Of a DNA stretch of 51,039 nucleotides, positions 7,099-16,373 are shown piece by piece. The stretch is from DAOSXA01 sp964526835 (lineage in GTDB: Bacteria; Zixibacteria; MSB-5A5; GN15; FEB-12): positions 1 through 51,039 of the forward strand of contig CAZGMK010000025.1 in NCBI GenBank assembly GCA_964526835.1. Reading direction: 5' to 3'. The position numbers were made by a program, and so were the translations under genes. The first letter of the stretch is position 1. The number at the start of each line of letters is the position of its first letter. The notes beneath the pieces are model-generated. The model ran no database searches. It saw only the letters and a list, made by a program, of their open reading frames with translations, and was not told where the DNA came from.

Positions 7099-8247
7099 TC
7101 AGATCGAAAGAACACGGCGATACAGGCGCAGCCAGTTGTCGGTCGGAGCCTTCCCCTGAAGAGCCTTGCCGCGATGGGCTGAGGACAGCGACATTCTCCG
7201 TGCAAGGTCGGGTTTCTCCACCAGGTCGATAATGCGGTCGGCCAGCTCGCCGGGCTGACCGGCGCGAACCAGAAAGCCGGCGTCCTCAGTTCGAATCAAC
7301 TCCGCCGCTCCTCCGCCGCGGGTCGACACCACCGGCAGACCGCAGGCCAGGGCATGGGCTAAAGCCATCAACGAAGTGCTGAGAATAGCCGGATTGACGT
7401 ATACATCGGCCCACTCATAGGCCCTGATGACCTGATCGTCGTGAGCGGCCACCTCTATGCGGACACCGGAGCCATGGTCGTCGGACAGTTCGGCCGACGG
7501 ACTGCCCCAGTCGCAGAGAACCCGCAGTTCGGTTCGCGGATACTTGTGTTTGACCAGCTCGAAGGCCTTTAGCAGAACCTTCAGGGAAGCCCGACCGGCG
7601 TCATCCGGCCCCGATGCCGGCAACCGGGCCAGGATGCGTGGCTGGACCGTTTCAATTGCCCGTGCCCGGAATCTCTCACCGTCGACGACCAGCGACGCCA
7701 CCGTGGCCGGCAGGCCCAATCGGGCCAGGCGCACCGCCGGGGACTCGGAACCGACCAATATGGCGTGGGCAAGGCTGAGTATCTTGCGGGTCGACCGGCC
7801 GGGCGAGAGGACGGCCTCCTCCGTAACGCCAAAACGCAGATCAACGATCGCGGGAACACCATAGAAGCGCCCCAGCACCAGCGGCAGCGTCAGTTGGAGC
7901 ACCAGTGGGCTGAACGGACAGGCCACCACATGCAGGCCGCGATATCGCGGGATCATGCGTCGCAGCCGTCGCGACAGCGCCGCAGCCGCTTTCAATCCGG
8001 CTGGATAGCAGCGCCCGCGACCGCGCATCGCCCCGCGGGATTCGAAGGAAATTGCCTCGAATCTCCATTTTTCGGACTGAAACAGCCGGGCCGCCAGACG
8101 CTGGTTCTCAGATTGTTCCCAGGAAGGAGTTACAGCGGTGGAGAAAAAGAGCACCGACAGCCGATCGGCGTTCACGCTACCGGCGCCGGGAGCAGCCCGC
8201 GCAGGTCGGACGATATGATCCGAAGAAATGGAGCGTTCTGAATTCAT
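7099..8247 (-). CDS. Family 4 (group 1) glycosyltransferase
   Basis: This roughly 380-residue GT-B enzyme has an N-terminal Rossmann half (VLFFSTAVTPSW) and a C-terminal donor-binding half with the typical stretch ALACGLPVVSTRGGGAAELI, followed by DAGFLV and the closing helix. The canonical ExxxxxxxE donor motif is altered here, with SLMALAHALA instead, so catalysis may use another acid. ATG at 8247 is chosen over an upstream TTG at 8262; neither has a strong ribosome site. It is first gene of the minus-strand group with the GT2 enzyme and nuclease, and divergent from the radical SAM gene. No membrane segment is visible, so it probably works peripherally on the cytoplasmic face. Confidence 0.85.
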   Translation of the reverse strand: MNSERSISSDHIVRPARAAPGAGSVNADRLSVLFFSTAVTPSWEQSENQRLAARLFQSEKWRFEAISFESRGAMRGRGRCYPAGLKAAAALSRRLRRMIPRYRGLHVVACPFSPLVLQLTLPLVLGRFYGVPAIVDLRFGVTEEAVLSPGRSTRKILSLAHAILVGSESPAVRLARLGLPATVASLVVDGERFRARAIETVQPRILARLPASGPDDAGRASLKVLLKAFELVKHKYPRTELRVLCDWGSPSAELSDDHGSGVRIEVAAHDDQVIRAYEWADVYVNPAILSTSLMALAHALACGLPVVSTRGGGAAELIRTEDAGFLVRAGQPGELADRIIDLVEKPDLARRMSLSSAHRGKALQGKAPTDNWLRLYRRVLSI

Positions 8248-8340
8248 TTTCAGGTCAGTCAAGGTTCCCGCAGTCTATCGCTTGTACCCATGAGCGCCGG
8301 GTTGGTTCGTCGGTCGGGGCGACCCGAGATAACTTTGGAC

Positions 8341-8368
8341 TTGCCTTGCCGGACGAATCTGCTATCCT
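8341..8368 (+). promoter_or_regulatory. Probable promoter of the radical SAM-rsmB operon
   Basis: TTGCCT (8341-8346) and TATCCT (8363-8368) are 16 bases apart. Transcription from about 8375 gives a leader of some 24 bases before ATG 8399 and would exclude the upstream TTG at 8375 as start. Confidence 0.4.
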
Positions 8369-8398
8369 GTTGCATTGAAACCGGATACCGTAGCACTT

Positions 8399-10909
8399 AT
8401 GAGCCTTAGAGACCAGCTTAACAAGAGATTCTTCCCGTTTGTGATCAAACCGGGACGTTACTCCGGCGGCGAACCGGGCCAAATCATTAAGGATCCATCC
8501 GGCCGTCTTCGCTACCTGCATGTCTTTCCCGATAAGTATGAGATCGGCCAATCCTATCCCGGCCTGCAGACCCTGTATCACATTGTCAACCGCGACGAGC
8601 GTTTTCTCTGCGAGCGGGTATTTGCGGTCGACACCGATGCTGAGGAATTGCTGCGGCGCGAGGGTCTGCCTCTATTCTCACTGGAGACATCCACCCCGGC
8701 GCGGGAGTTCGACGCCATCGGATTCACCGTCTCCTATGAGTTGGTGTACACGAATATCCTGACGATGCTGGACCTGGCGGGAGTCCCGATCCGTGCGGTC
8801 GACCGCAACGATGAAGACCCCATAGTCATGGCCGGGGGACCCTCGACCTACAACCCGGAACCGCTGGCGCCGTTCTTCGACCTCTTCTTCATCGGCGACG
8901 CCGAGGAGGGCCTTCCCGAGATGCTCGGCCTACTTCATGACATGGCCGGCGCCACCCGTGACGAGAAGCTCAGGGCCCTGGCCAGACAGGTGGACTCGGT
9001 GTATGTGCCGCAGCTCTACGACGAACGTCGGATGCCGCTTGACGACTCGATACCGGCAAGGATAAAGGCTCGCCTCGTCCCGCAGCTCCGGAGTGATTAC
9101 TATCCCGACCAACCGATAGTCCCGCTGGTGGAGACAGTCCACGACCATCTCGGCGTGGAGATAATGCGCGGCTGCCCCCAGGGGTGTCGGTTCTGCCAGG
9201 CCGGCCCGATCTACCGTCCGGTACGCGTCCGGCCGCGTCATGAGATACTGGCCCAGATCGAGACCCAGTTGGCGCACACGGGCTTTCACGAAATCGCCCT
9301 GCTGTCGCTGTCCTCGTCCGACTATCCCGACATCGACCAGTTGATCAGGAGCGTCTCACGCCGTTTGAGGAGCCGACGGATTTCGGTGGCCCTGCCGTCG
9401 CTGAGGCCGGACTCGCTTACGCCCGAACTCCTGGCTGCGGCCAGCCTGGTTCGCAAGTCCGGCCTGACTCTGGCCCCCGAGGCGGGCACGGAGCGATTAA
9501 GAGGGTTGATCCGCAAGAATATAACTGACCGCGCCATCTTCGACGGCATCCGCCTGGCCTTCGATAAGGGCTGGAAGACCGTTAAGCTCTATTTTATGGT
9601 CGGACTACCCACCGAGACCGATGAGGATCTCGAGGGTATCGCCGACATGGTCCATCGCTGCTGGGACATTGCCCGCGAATACCAGGGCAAGAAGACGCTC
9701 AATGTTACTCTGTCGCCGTTTGTACCCAAACCACATACACCCTTCCAATGGGATGCCATTCTGCCGGTCGAGGAAATGCTGCGACGGATCAACCTGGTGC
9801 GCCGCCAGTGCCGCGTTCGAGGAGTCAACTTCAAGCACCACAATGCAGAGTCCTCTCTGCTGGCCGGACTGATAGGCCGCGGCGATCGTCGCCTGGCTGA
9901 TGTCATCGAATCAGCCTGGCGCGCGGGCTGTCGTTTCGATGGCTGGAGCGAGACGTTTGAACCCGACAAGTGGTTCGAATCGCTGGAGAAGCACAATCTT
10001 TCGGTCGACGACCTGATCAGGCCGATCTCGTTCGACGCCGAGCTGCCGTGGTCGCATATCAGAAAGGGCCCTTCGACCGAGCACCTGAAGCAACAACGCC
10101 AGAAGGGATCGACTCAACTTAAGGAGTATGTCCCGCGGGATCGGGCGACGAGCGACGAGCCCACGGGAGGACCGACAATCAGTTATGGTCGCGGCAGAAA
10201 GAAAGTCCCCGCTCGGATGACCAGCTCCGCCCCTACCAGAAACAGGCTCCGCATCCGATGGGGCAAGAGCGAGCGGTATCGCTACATGTCGCACCTCGAG
10301 AACATGACCGCAATTGAACGGGCCATCCGTCGCGCCGGACTGCCGGTAGCCTACAGCCAGGGATTCAACCCGACCATGAAGCTATCGTTCGGTCCGCCGC
10401 TCCCGCTCGGTTTTACCAGCGAGGCGGAGTTTGTCGATATCACTCTTGAAGAGAATCTGCTGCCGTACATGGTGGATAAACTGAAGAGCGTCATGCCGGA
10501 GGGTATGGATATCCTCGACGCCGGCGCCGTCATAGGCAAAACCAGGTCGCTCTCATCGCTGCTCAACAGGGTCGTCTACCCGCTGCCGGTGAGCGAGCTG
10601 GGCGACCCCGGCGAGCTCGCCGATCGGGTCGAGCGCATTCTGGCCGCCAAAGGGCTCGAGATCGAGCGACAGACCAAGAGTGGTGTCAAAGTCATAGATG
10701 TGCGCGATGCCATCCACAATCTGACCTTCGAGGACGGCGCTCTCATCATGGTCCTCGGCCTGGGTGAGGGGGGCTACGTGCGACCGACTGAAGTGGTTTC
10801 GTTGCTAACCGGAAAAGATGAGACGCAGGTATTGGGCCTGGCGTACCATCGCAAGGACATGTACCGGCAGGAAGAGGACGGCCGCGTGCGCGGCGCGATG
10901 GAGTTGTAG
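8399..10909 (+). CDS. Radical SAM protein fused to DUF2344 (TIGR03960 type)
   Basis: This 836-residue protein combines an N-terminal B12-binding-like region, a radical SAM domain and a C-terminal DUF2344 domain (about 615-836, with YMSHLENM and YSQGFNPTMKLSFG). The 4Fe-4S-binding cysteines are C259, C263 and C266 in RGCPQGCRFCQAG. The start MSLRDQLNKR matches the family's usual N-terminus; a TTG eight codons upstream is open but unlikely. Many bacteria encode the two halves as adjacent genes, often near rplU/rpmA/rne; here they are one polypeptide, as in other FCB genomes. The substrate of the family is not established to my knowledge. rsmB follows after five bases, so the two are co-transcribed, which hints at an RNA or ribosome link. 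Confidence 0.92.
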   Translation: MSLRDQLNKRFFPFVIKPGRYSGGEPGQIIKDPSGRLRYLHVFPDKYEIGQSYPGLQTLYHIVNRDERFLCERVFAVDTDAEELLRREGLPLFSLETSTPAREFDAIGFTVSYELVYTNILTMLDLAGVPIRAVDRNDEDPIVMAGGPSTYNPEPLAPFFDLFFIGDAEEGLPEMLGLLHDMAGATRDEKLRALARQVDSVYVPQLYDERRMPLDDSIPARIKARLVPQLRSDYYPDQPIVPLVETVHDHLGVEIMRGCPQGCRFCQAGPIYRPVRVRPRHEILAQIETQLAHTGFHEIALLSLSSSDYPDIDQLIRSVSRRLRSRRISVALPSLRPDSLTPELLAAASLVRKSGLTLAPEAGTERLRGLIRKNITDRAIFDGIRLAFDKGWKTVKLYFMVGLPTETDEDLEGIADMVHRCWDIAREYQGKKTLNVTLSPFVPKPHTPFQWDAILPVEEMLRRINLVRRQCRVRGVNFKHHNAESSLLAGLIGRGDRRLADVIESAWRAGCRFDGWSETFEPDKWFESLEKHNLSVDDLIRPISFDAELPWSHIRKGPSTEHLKQQRQKGSTQLKEYVPRDRATSDEPTGGPTISYGRGRKKVPARMTSSAPTRNRLRIRWGKSERYRYMSHLENMTAIERAIRRAGLPVAYSQGFNPTMKLSFGPPLPLGFTSEAEFVDITLEENLLPYMVDKLKSVMPEGMDILDAGAVIGKTRSLSSLLNRVVYPLPVSELGDPGELADRVERILAAKGLEIERQTKSGVKVIDVRDAIHNLTFEDGALIMVLGLGEGGYVRPTEVVSLLTGKDETQVLGLAYHRKDMYRQEEDGRVRGAMEL

Positions 10910-10914
10910 AGCGC

Positions 10915-12282
10915 ATGAATACCCCCCGCCCGGCTCCCCAGAAACAGCGTTATGACCCCGTACGCATGGCCGCCGTCCAGGCCCTGATCCTGATCGAGCA
11001 GAAGGTCCAGGCCGACGACGCCGTGGTCCAGGTGACCGCCGATCGTCAGTTTCGCAACCTCGACCGGCGCTTTCTGATGCAGTTGGTGAATGGCGCCACC
11101 AAGATGCGGCGACGGCTGGACCATGAGTTGAAGTTCTACCTGTCACGGCCGTCGTCGGGGCTTTCGCTCAAGCTTTCCAATATCCTGCGCCTGGGCCTGT
11201 ATCAACTACGGTTCACCGATCGCGTGCCGGACGCCGCCGCTGTCAATGAGTCGGTCAACCTGGCCCGGGTGCTGACCGACAAGGGCAAGGCCCGTCTGGT
11301 CAACGCCGTCCTCCGCTCGGCCATCCGGGAGCCCTCCAAGGTCCGTTTCGTCGATGTGCGGGAAGACGCAGCGCGGCATCTGGCCGACTTCTACAGCTAC
11401 CCGGAGTTTTTCACCAGCTACTGCGTGCGGGAATTCGGCCTGGAAAGCTCGGAGGCGCTGCTGGCCGACTACAATAAGCCCCCCCGGGTTACCTATCGCG
11501 TCAACTATATCAAGGCCAAGCCCGATGAGGTCGCACGCATCCTTCAGGACAACGGCGTCGAGTTCTCCTATGGGCGCTATCTGCCGGAGTTCATTCATGT
11601 TGAATCGGGCGGTATGCCGCTTGAAGCCGAGTTGGTGCAGAGCGGCAAAGTATACGTCCAGGATGAATCATCCGGGCTGGCGGTGCGCCTGCTGAATCCC
11701 CGTCCGCAGCAGAAAGTCGTCGACCTGACGGCGGCTCCCGGCGGAAAAGCGACTTACGCGGCCATTCGGATGCGCAACAAGGGACTGGTGACTGCGGTAG
11801 ATAAGTCGCACCAGCGCCTGGAGCTGCTCGTCGATAACGCCCGGGCGCTCGGGGTCAAAGTCATCGCGCCGGTGGCATGTGACATGATGGATTTCAAGGG
11901 CGGACCGTTTGACCGTGTCCTGCTCGATCCGCCATGCAGTGGCTGGGGTACTACCCGAAAAAACTCAGACCTGCGGTGGGTGAAGACCGAAGAGGACACC
12001 AGAAGCCTGGCCCGCATCCAGGCTCGCATGATCGACAAAGCCGCCACTATGGTCAAGCCGGGAGGCCTGTTAGTGTACTCCACCTGCACCATCATCCGCG
12101 ACGAGAATGATCAGATCGTGGAGGAGTTCCTGTTGCGCCATAGGAACTTCGAACTGGAGTCGGCGGCCCGGTTCTTCGAAGGTTCGATCGTGAGCGAGCG
12201 CGGTTTCGTCAAGACCTATCCCGAGACCGGCTCGCTGGATGGAGCCTTTTGCGCCCGGCTGAAACGGCGCCTGGAGACGTGA
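10915..12282 (+). CDS. rsmB: 16S rRNA (cytosine-5) methyltransferase RsmB
   Basis: RsmB methylates C967 of 16S rRNA (E. coli numbering) with S-adenosylmethionine in the cytoplasm. The 455-residue protein has the N-terminal NusB-like RNA-binding domain (about 12-140) and the Rossmann methyltransferase domain. Motif I is DLTAAPGGK at 270-278. The two cysteines required by m5C enzymes are both present: C341 in PPCSGWG and C391 in STCTI. It starts at ATG 10915, five bases after the radical SAM gene. Length is normal for the family (about 430-450). RsmB was preferred over RsmF/NSUN-like enzymes because of the NusB domain. Confidence 0.93.
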   Translation: MNTPRPAPQKQRYDPVRMAAVQALILIEQKVQADDAVVQVTADRQFRNLDRRFLMQLVNGATKMRRRLDHELKFYLSRPSSGLSLKLSNILRLGLYQLRFTDRVPDAAAVNESVNLARVLTDKGKARLVNAVLRSAIREPSKVRFVDVREDAARHLADFYSYPEFFTSYCVREFGLESSEALLADYNKPPRVTYRVNYIKAKPDEVARILQDNGVEFSYGRYLPEFIHVESGGMPLEAELVQSGKVYVQDESSGLAVRLLNPRPQQKVVDLTAAPGGKATYAAIRMRNKGLVTAVDKSHQRLELLVDNARALGVKVIAPVACDMMDFKGGPFDRVLLDPPCSGWGTTRKNSDLRWVKTEEDTRSLARIQARMIDKAATMVKPGGLLVYSTCTIIRDENDQIVEEFLLRHRNFELESAARFFEGSIVSERGFVKTYPETGSLDGAFCARLKRRLET

Positions 12283-12360
12283 ATGAGGAGTTGAACCGCA
12301 GGCTGCACTTGCAGTAAAAACTTGTGCCGACAACCACTTGCTCCTATAAGTGACGCGACT

Positions 12361-13170
12361 ATGACACAGCCACAGGCCTCCAGATTCGATCGCCGCCGCA
12401 AGCGGCCCCAGAAGTTCCTTTCGGGAGTCCTTCCCGAAGGCAGCCTCCTTCGTGGGCTGGTGCTGTACGGATTGGCCCCGCTGGTGATTCTCTTCATCCT
12501 GTTGGTGATAGCGGACAGCCTGGTGATGCCGGCGGTCACTCGCCATGGAAGCGAGTTCCGGCTGCCGGAGTACACAGGACGCAAGCTGACCGAGATACAA
12601 GTCCCCTTGCAGGAGCTTGACCTGAAGTACGAGGTCGCCTCCGAGGAATTCTCGCCGGGAGCGGAACGCGGCATGATCCTGCGTCAATATCCCATCGGCG
12701 GTACCGAGGTCAAGGCCGGGCGCACGATCAAGTTCGTGGTCTCGGCGGGCCAGAAAATGGTGCCTATCCCGGAGGTCGCCGGGATGTCGGTGCGCCAGGC
12801 TATTCTCAATCTCGAAACCGCCGGCCTCAACCTCGGAGACATTGCCTGGGCCTTTAGCGATACCCTGCCCGAGCGGGTGGTCGTCGTTTCATATCCTCCG
12901 GCCGGGACCGAGATTGCCGCCGGCTCACCGGTGACCCTTATGGTTAACCGCGGGCGCTCGGCCGATTTCACCTATGTGCCGCGTGTCGTCGGCCTGACCC
13001 TCGATGCAGCCATCGAGCAACTTGAAAAGAAGCAGCTTAAGGTAGGGATAATTACTCGCCGGTTGAACGACGAGTACCTACCCGAGACCGTCCTGGAGCA
13101 ATCGGAGGCCGAGGGCGCCGAGCTGGAGCCCGGCACCGAAATCGACCTGGTGGTCAGCGTGCTGGAGTGA
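12361..13170 (+). CDS. Membrane-anchored PASTA-domain protein
   Basis: This 269-residue protein has a basic cytoplasmic tail (1-30), one transmembrane helix (about 35-56) and three extracytoplasmic PASTA repeats (about 66-128, 133-197, 204-268) with the usual VPxVxGxxxxxA pattern. PASTA repeats bind peptidoglycan fragments or beta-lactams in Ser/Thr kinases and PBP2x (family knowledge). Here there is no kinase or transpeptidase domain, so it could be a wall-sensing or structural protein. ATG 12361 is chosen because it gives a compact basic tail before the helix; an upstream TTG at 12322 is open. It follows rsmB by 78 bases, an arrangement I recall from other FCB genomes. Confidence 0.88.
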   Translation: MTQPQASRFDRRRKRPQKFLSGVLPEGSLLRGLVLYGLAPLVILFILLVIADSLVMPAVTRHGSEFRLPEYTGRKLTEIQVPLQELDLKYEVASEEFSPGAERGMILRQYPIGGTEVKAGRTIKFVVSAGQKMVPIPEVAGMSVRQAILNLETAGLNLGDIAWAFSDTLPERVVVVSYPPAGTEIAAGSPVTLMVNRGRSADFTYVPRVVGLTLDAAIEQLEKKQLKVGIITRRLNDEYLPETVLEQSEAEGAELEPGTEIDLVVSVLE

Positions 13171-13209
13171 GGGACATAGCCGCCATACAGCGCACTCACA
13201 TTTCAACCC

Positions 13210-14067
13210 ATGCCTCCCAGTAATCTTATAGATCGCGAGATGGTCAGCCTCAATCGGGCCATGCGCTCCATAGTGGCCAGACACTACTCGGAAGCAGTGG
13301 TCGATGAGACCATCGTCGAGAGAATCACCTACCTCTCTGATGATCTCAGAGTCAAAGGCTACCTGGCCTACCCGAAGGGCGAGGGACCCTGGCCGGTGCT
13401 GATCTGGAACCGCGGCGGCACCGGCGATCGCGGCGCCCTGGACGAACTCCGTGCCCACCTGATCCTAGCCTCGACCGCTCACTGGGGTTATTTCGTACTG
13501 GCCACCCAGTACCGCGGGAACATGGGCGGTGAGGGGACCGAGGAATGGGGTTGTACCGATGTCAACGACACCCTCAACCTGCTGCCGATTGCCGACAGCT
13601 TGCCCCAGGCGGATGCTTCGAGCATGGGTATTGAGGGGGCCAGCCGCGGCGGTATGAGCACCTACTGCGCCCTGAAGCAGGAAGACCGGTTCAAGTGCGC
13701 GATCATCCACGCCGGCATCACCGACGTCTTCGAGCTGATGGAACGTAGTGAACGGTTCAAGTCGTTTCTGGAGGAACGCCTGGGCCAAATGACAGTCGAT
13801 GAACAGCGCCGGGAATTGTCGGAGCGATCGGCGGTCTACTTCGCCGACCGTCTGCCGAGGGACACACCGATCATGCTGCTGCACGGCGACCAGGACAAGG
13901 TCATCCCGATCGAGCAATCCGAGGCCATGGTCAGGGAACTCAAGAGGGTTGGAATCGAGCACGAGTACATCGTACTTGAAGGTGGTGGGCATCACGCGCA
14001 CAAGGACGGATCATACAAGGAGATGGATCATCACCGTCGCCGCTGGTTGGACAAGTGGCTCTCATGA
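13210..14067 (+). CDS. Alpha/beta hydrolase, prolyl-oligopeptidase (S9)-like
   Basis: This 285-residue cytoplasmic hydrolase has the catalytic triad S145 (in GASRGG), D229 (in HGDQDKV) and H261 (in GGGHHAH), in the order and spacing of the S9/dienelactone hydrolase fold. An oxyanion-type NRGG occurs at 67-70. There is no beta-propeller and no signal peptide, so it is a short S9-like esterase or peptidase. The substrate is unknown. It starts at ATG 13210 after a 39-base gap from the PASTA gene. The last 37 bases overlap the 3' end of the convergent ATP-grasp gene. Confidence 0.85.
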   Translation: MPPSNLIDREMVSLNRAMRSIVARHYSEAVVDETIVERITYLSDDLRVKGYLAYPKGEGPWPVLIWNRGGTGDRGALDELRAHLILASTAHWGYFVLATQYRGNMGGEGTEEWGCTDVNDTLNLLPIADSLPQADASSMGIEGASRGGMSTYCALKQEDRFKCAIIHAGITDVFELMERSERFKSFLEERLGQMTVDEQRRELSERSAVYFADRLPRDTPIMLLHGDQDKVIPIEQSEAMVRELKRVGIEHEYIVLEGGGHHAHKDGSYKEMDHHRRRWLDKWLS

Positions 14068-15386
14068 ACTCCCCGGTCTCCCGATGTCTGCGAACACCTC
14101 CCCGACAGCAGGGATCGAGCCTTCCCGTTGTCGAACAGACGCCTCATACGCCTGTTCACGAATCCCGGCATTCGGCGCAATGAATCGATCATACCAAACC
14201 ACATGGCCGCCAGCCAGGGCCCGGGGTCATCAAGCGCAAAGACCTGAAAGACAATTCTCCCCCGCTCCGAGAAATAGGAACGCAGCCATCGGCTGACAGT
14301 CAGCTCCCCGCAACGACGATACTCCAGCGCCGCCTTGACATCATTGCCCACCCACAACCAGCGTCGAGGGTTTCCATCTGCACGCCGGTCGGGTAGCTCC
14401 AGCCCGGTTGCATCGGCGTATTGCAGCAGCGGCATGTTGACGCCACAAGCCGCATCCAAGCCACACCACAGACTGTATCGCGGATTGATTTCGAGAAGGT
14501 AAATTTTCCCGGTCCCGGCATGGCGTTTGATATTGATGTTGGCCACGCCCCAGTAGTTGAGGCGATTCAGGGCACGAAGACACACCTCCGCAACCCCTGG
14601 TTCATCAACGTATCGGGTATAGCATCCCTGCCCGAAGTGGATCGGGTAGGTTCTCAGCTTGTGGCCGACAAGGGTACCGCGAATACGCCCATCGGACCTG
14701 ATATAGGTGTGAAAATCGTAGTGGTCGCTGTCGGCCCCGGGAACATATTCCTGAATCATTTCATGTCCGTCAATCGGGGGCAGCAGAGGAAGCAGATTCT
14801 GCAGGTGATCGGCATTATGAACCAGTATTGCTTTGGTCAGCCCCAGACGAGCAATGATCTCATCTGTGTGCCAGCGGCGTTGACGAAACGGCTTGATTAT
14901 GCATGGATATCCGACTTGCTCGGCGGCGGCAAAGCAGTCTTCCGGGGTCATCGGGATGATTGTCTTCGGAGTCGGCAGGTCGAGTTCCTCCGAAAGAGCG
15001 GCGAAGCTACTCTTGTCGACCAGCTTCTCAAGCAGGGCGCCGTCAGGAAGAAGAATCCGAAAGTACTTGTTCAATCTCTCACGATAGCGGGAAAACAGAA
15101 GCACATCCGCCTCGCCGTTGAAAAACACAACGGGCCTGCTCGCCTGGGTCGCTCCGAATTGCTCCAACTCCGATACAGCCTTTTCGGGGTCCCGGTCGAG
15201 ATTAGGCAGGCGGAGGAATGTCCGGCAGTAGCGCGAGGCGCGTTCGAATACCGAGCCAGATTCCCTGGCCAGCACTACCGGGATGCCGGCCCGGCCCAGA
15301 CTGCGCACCAATCCGATGCGGCCGATCACCAAGGCCGGGACAGTTGTCCGCAGCTGCAACCGCGAGTTGTTCTGCACTTCTGTCAT
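14031..15386 (-). CDS. ATP-grasp ligase
   Basis: This 451-residue carboxylate-amine or carboxylate-thiol ligase candidate has an N-terminal pre-ATP-grasp Rossmann domain (16-115, beginning VPALVIGRIGLVRSLGRAG) and an ATP-grasp domain. Visible ATP/Mg residues are K125, K165 in PCIIKPF, E213 in IQEYVPG, and E299-x-N301-x-R303 in LLEINPR. After about 320 follows a basic 130-residue tail of uncertain fold. Enzymes of this shape join an acid to an amine in peptide-like or cell-wall compounds; the substrate cannot be told. It starts at ATG 15386. The 3' end overlaps the hydrolase gene on the other strand by 37 bases, and the last 30 or so residues are low-complexity and basic. Confidence 0.85.
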   Translation of the reverse strand: MTEVQNNSRLQLRTTVPALVIGRIGLVRSLGRAGIPVVLARESGSVFERASRYCRTFLRLPNLDRDPEKAVSELEQFGATQASRPVVFFNGEADVLLFSRYRERLNKYFRILLPDGALLEKLVDKSSFAALSEELDLPTPKTIIPMTPEDCFAAAEQVGYPCIIKPFRQRRWHTDEIIARLGLTKAILVHNADHLQNLLPLLPPIDGHEMIQEYVPGADSDHYDFHTYIRSDGRIRGTLVGHKLRTYPIHFGQGCYTRYVDEPGVAEVCLRALNRLNYWGVANINIKRHAGTGKIYLLEINPRYSLWCGLDAACGVNMPLLQYADATGLELPDRRADGNPRRWLWVGNDVKAALEYRRCGELTVSRWLRSYFSERGRIVFQVFALDDPGPWLAAMWFGMIDSLRRMPGFVNRRMRRLFDNGKARSLLSGRCSQTSGDRGVHESHLSNQRRR

Positions 15387-15560
15387 GATGGTCGGTCTCC
15401 GAACGTCTTCAGATTCACCCTTATCCCCATAATACTGTCATCGGTCTGCCGGCCGCCGTATTTAGCCATGTGTGGTTGCCGCCTCGCAGTCAACTCACCA
15501 TATTGGATCGCATGTGGATTGATCAGTGGTTCTTCTTTCGCATAAAAGGCCGTACCCCTC

Positions 15561-16190
15561 ATGGTTAAACAGGTTCAGGACAGCCAGTTGAAGGCAGCCT
15601 CCCGGGCGCTGGCCCAGGCTGATCCGATCCTGGCCAGGGTGATCAGGCAGGTCGGCGCCATCGACTCTGCTGGCCGCTGGACCAGAACCAACTTCGAGGC
15701 CCTTGTGTCCATCATTATCGGCCAGCAGCTCTCCGGTAAAGCTGCTCGGACAATCTTCCTCCGGGTGCGAAAGCTGTGCGGAGGCGCGGTCTCGGTCGGC
15801 AAGCTGGCAGTCCTGTCCGATGAGGGCATTCGCAGCGCCGGAATCTCTCGACCTAAGCTGCGAGCGCTGCGTGCCCTTCAGGCGGCTGTGGAAAGTGGAT
15901 CCCTGAACCTCAGGCGAGTATCCCGGATGCCTGACAACGATGCTTTCGCGGCCCTGACTGCGATCACCGGCATTGGACCATGGACCGCCCAGATATACCT
16001 GATGTTCGTGTTGCGTCGCCCCGACCTCTTCCCGTCCGGCGACCTGGGCCTTCAGAAGGCCATCAGCGAAAACTACGGGATCGACCGGAACCCGGTCGAG
16101 ATGGCGAAGCTGGCCGAGAAATGGCGCCCTTATCGCACCTATGCCTGCTGGTACCTCTGGCGCTGGCTCAACACCCAGGTTCCGGGATAG
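15561..16190 (+). CDS. DNA-3-methyladenine glycosylase II (AlkA-like, HhH-GPD)
   Basis: This 209-residue base-excision repair enzyme cleaves the N-glycosidic bond of alkylated purines. It contains the core helix IIIGQQLSGKAA (51-62), the helix-hairpin-helix LTAITGIGPWTAQ (132-144) and the catalytic aspartate D161 in FPSGDLGLQ. It lacks the N-terminal AlkA_N domain of E. coli AlkA, as do many compact bacterial and yeast MAG homologues. No iron-sulfur cysteine loop is present, which argues against MutY or EndoIII. It starts at ATG 15561. It is a single gene, divergent from the ATP-grasp gene and convergent with the vWA gene. Confidence 0.9.
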   Translation: MVKQVQDSQLKAASRALAQADPILARVIRQVGAIDSAGRWTRTNFEALVSIIIGQQLSGKAARTIFLRVRKLCGGAVSVGKLAVLSDEGIRSAGISRPKLRALRALQAAVESGSLNLRRVSRMPDNDAFAALTAITGIGPWTAQIYLMFVLRRPDLFPSGDLGLQKAISENYGIDRNPVEMAKLAEKWRPYRTYACWYLWRWLNTQVPG

Positions 16191-16283
16191 CGATCGCATC
16201 ATTCTCATAGCGATGCCGTATGGCGCTCGCTTCCACTCTGTACGGCTGGTGTGTGCCCACGCATCGACTGCCTAATGCGGATT

Positions 16284-16324
16284 GCGGGGACCTCCTCCCC
16301 GCTCCGATTCTTTGATCGGCCTTT
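16284..16324 (+). terminator. Weak tandem hairpins after the glycosylase gene
   Basis: GCGGGGA/TCCCCGC (16284-16302) is followed by CCGAT/ATCGG (16304-16319) and then CCTTTT. Together they may end transcription of the glycosylase gene in the convergent gap. The second stem is only five pairs. Confidence 0.3.
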
Positions 16325-16373
16325 TCAACCCGGCCGGGCCGGCAGCCCGACCGGGGTCGTAAGGAGGCAGGGG

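Noticed and set aside
14421..15545. 374-codon plus-strand frame opposite the ATP-grasp gene
   Set aside because: The ATP-grasp motifs show that the minus strand is coding; this is a shadow.
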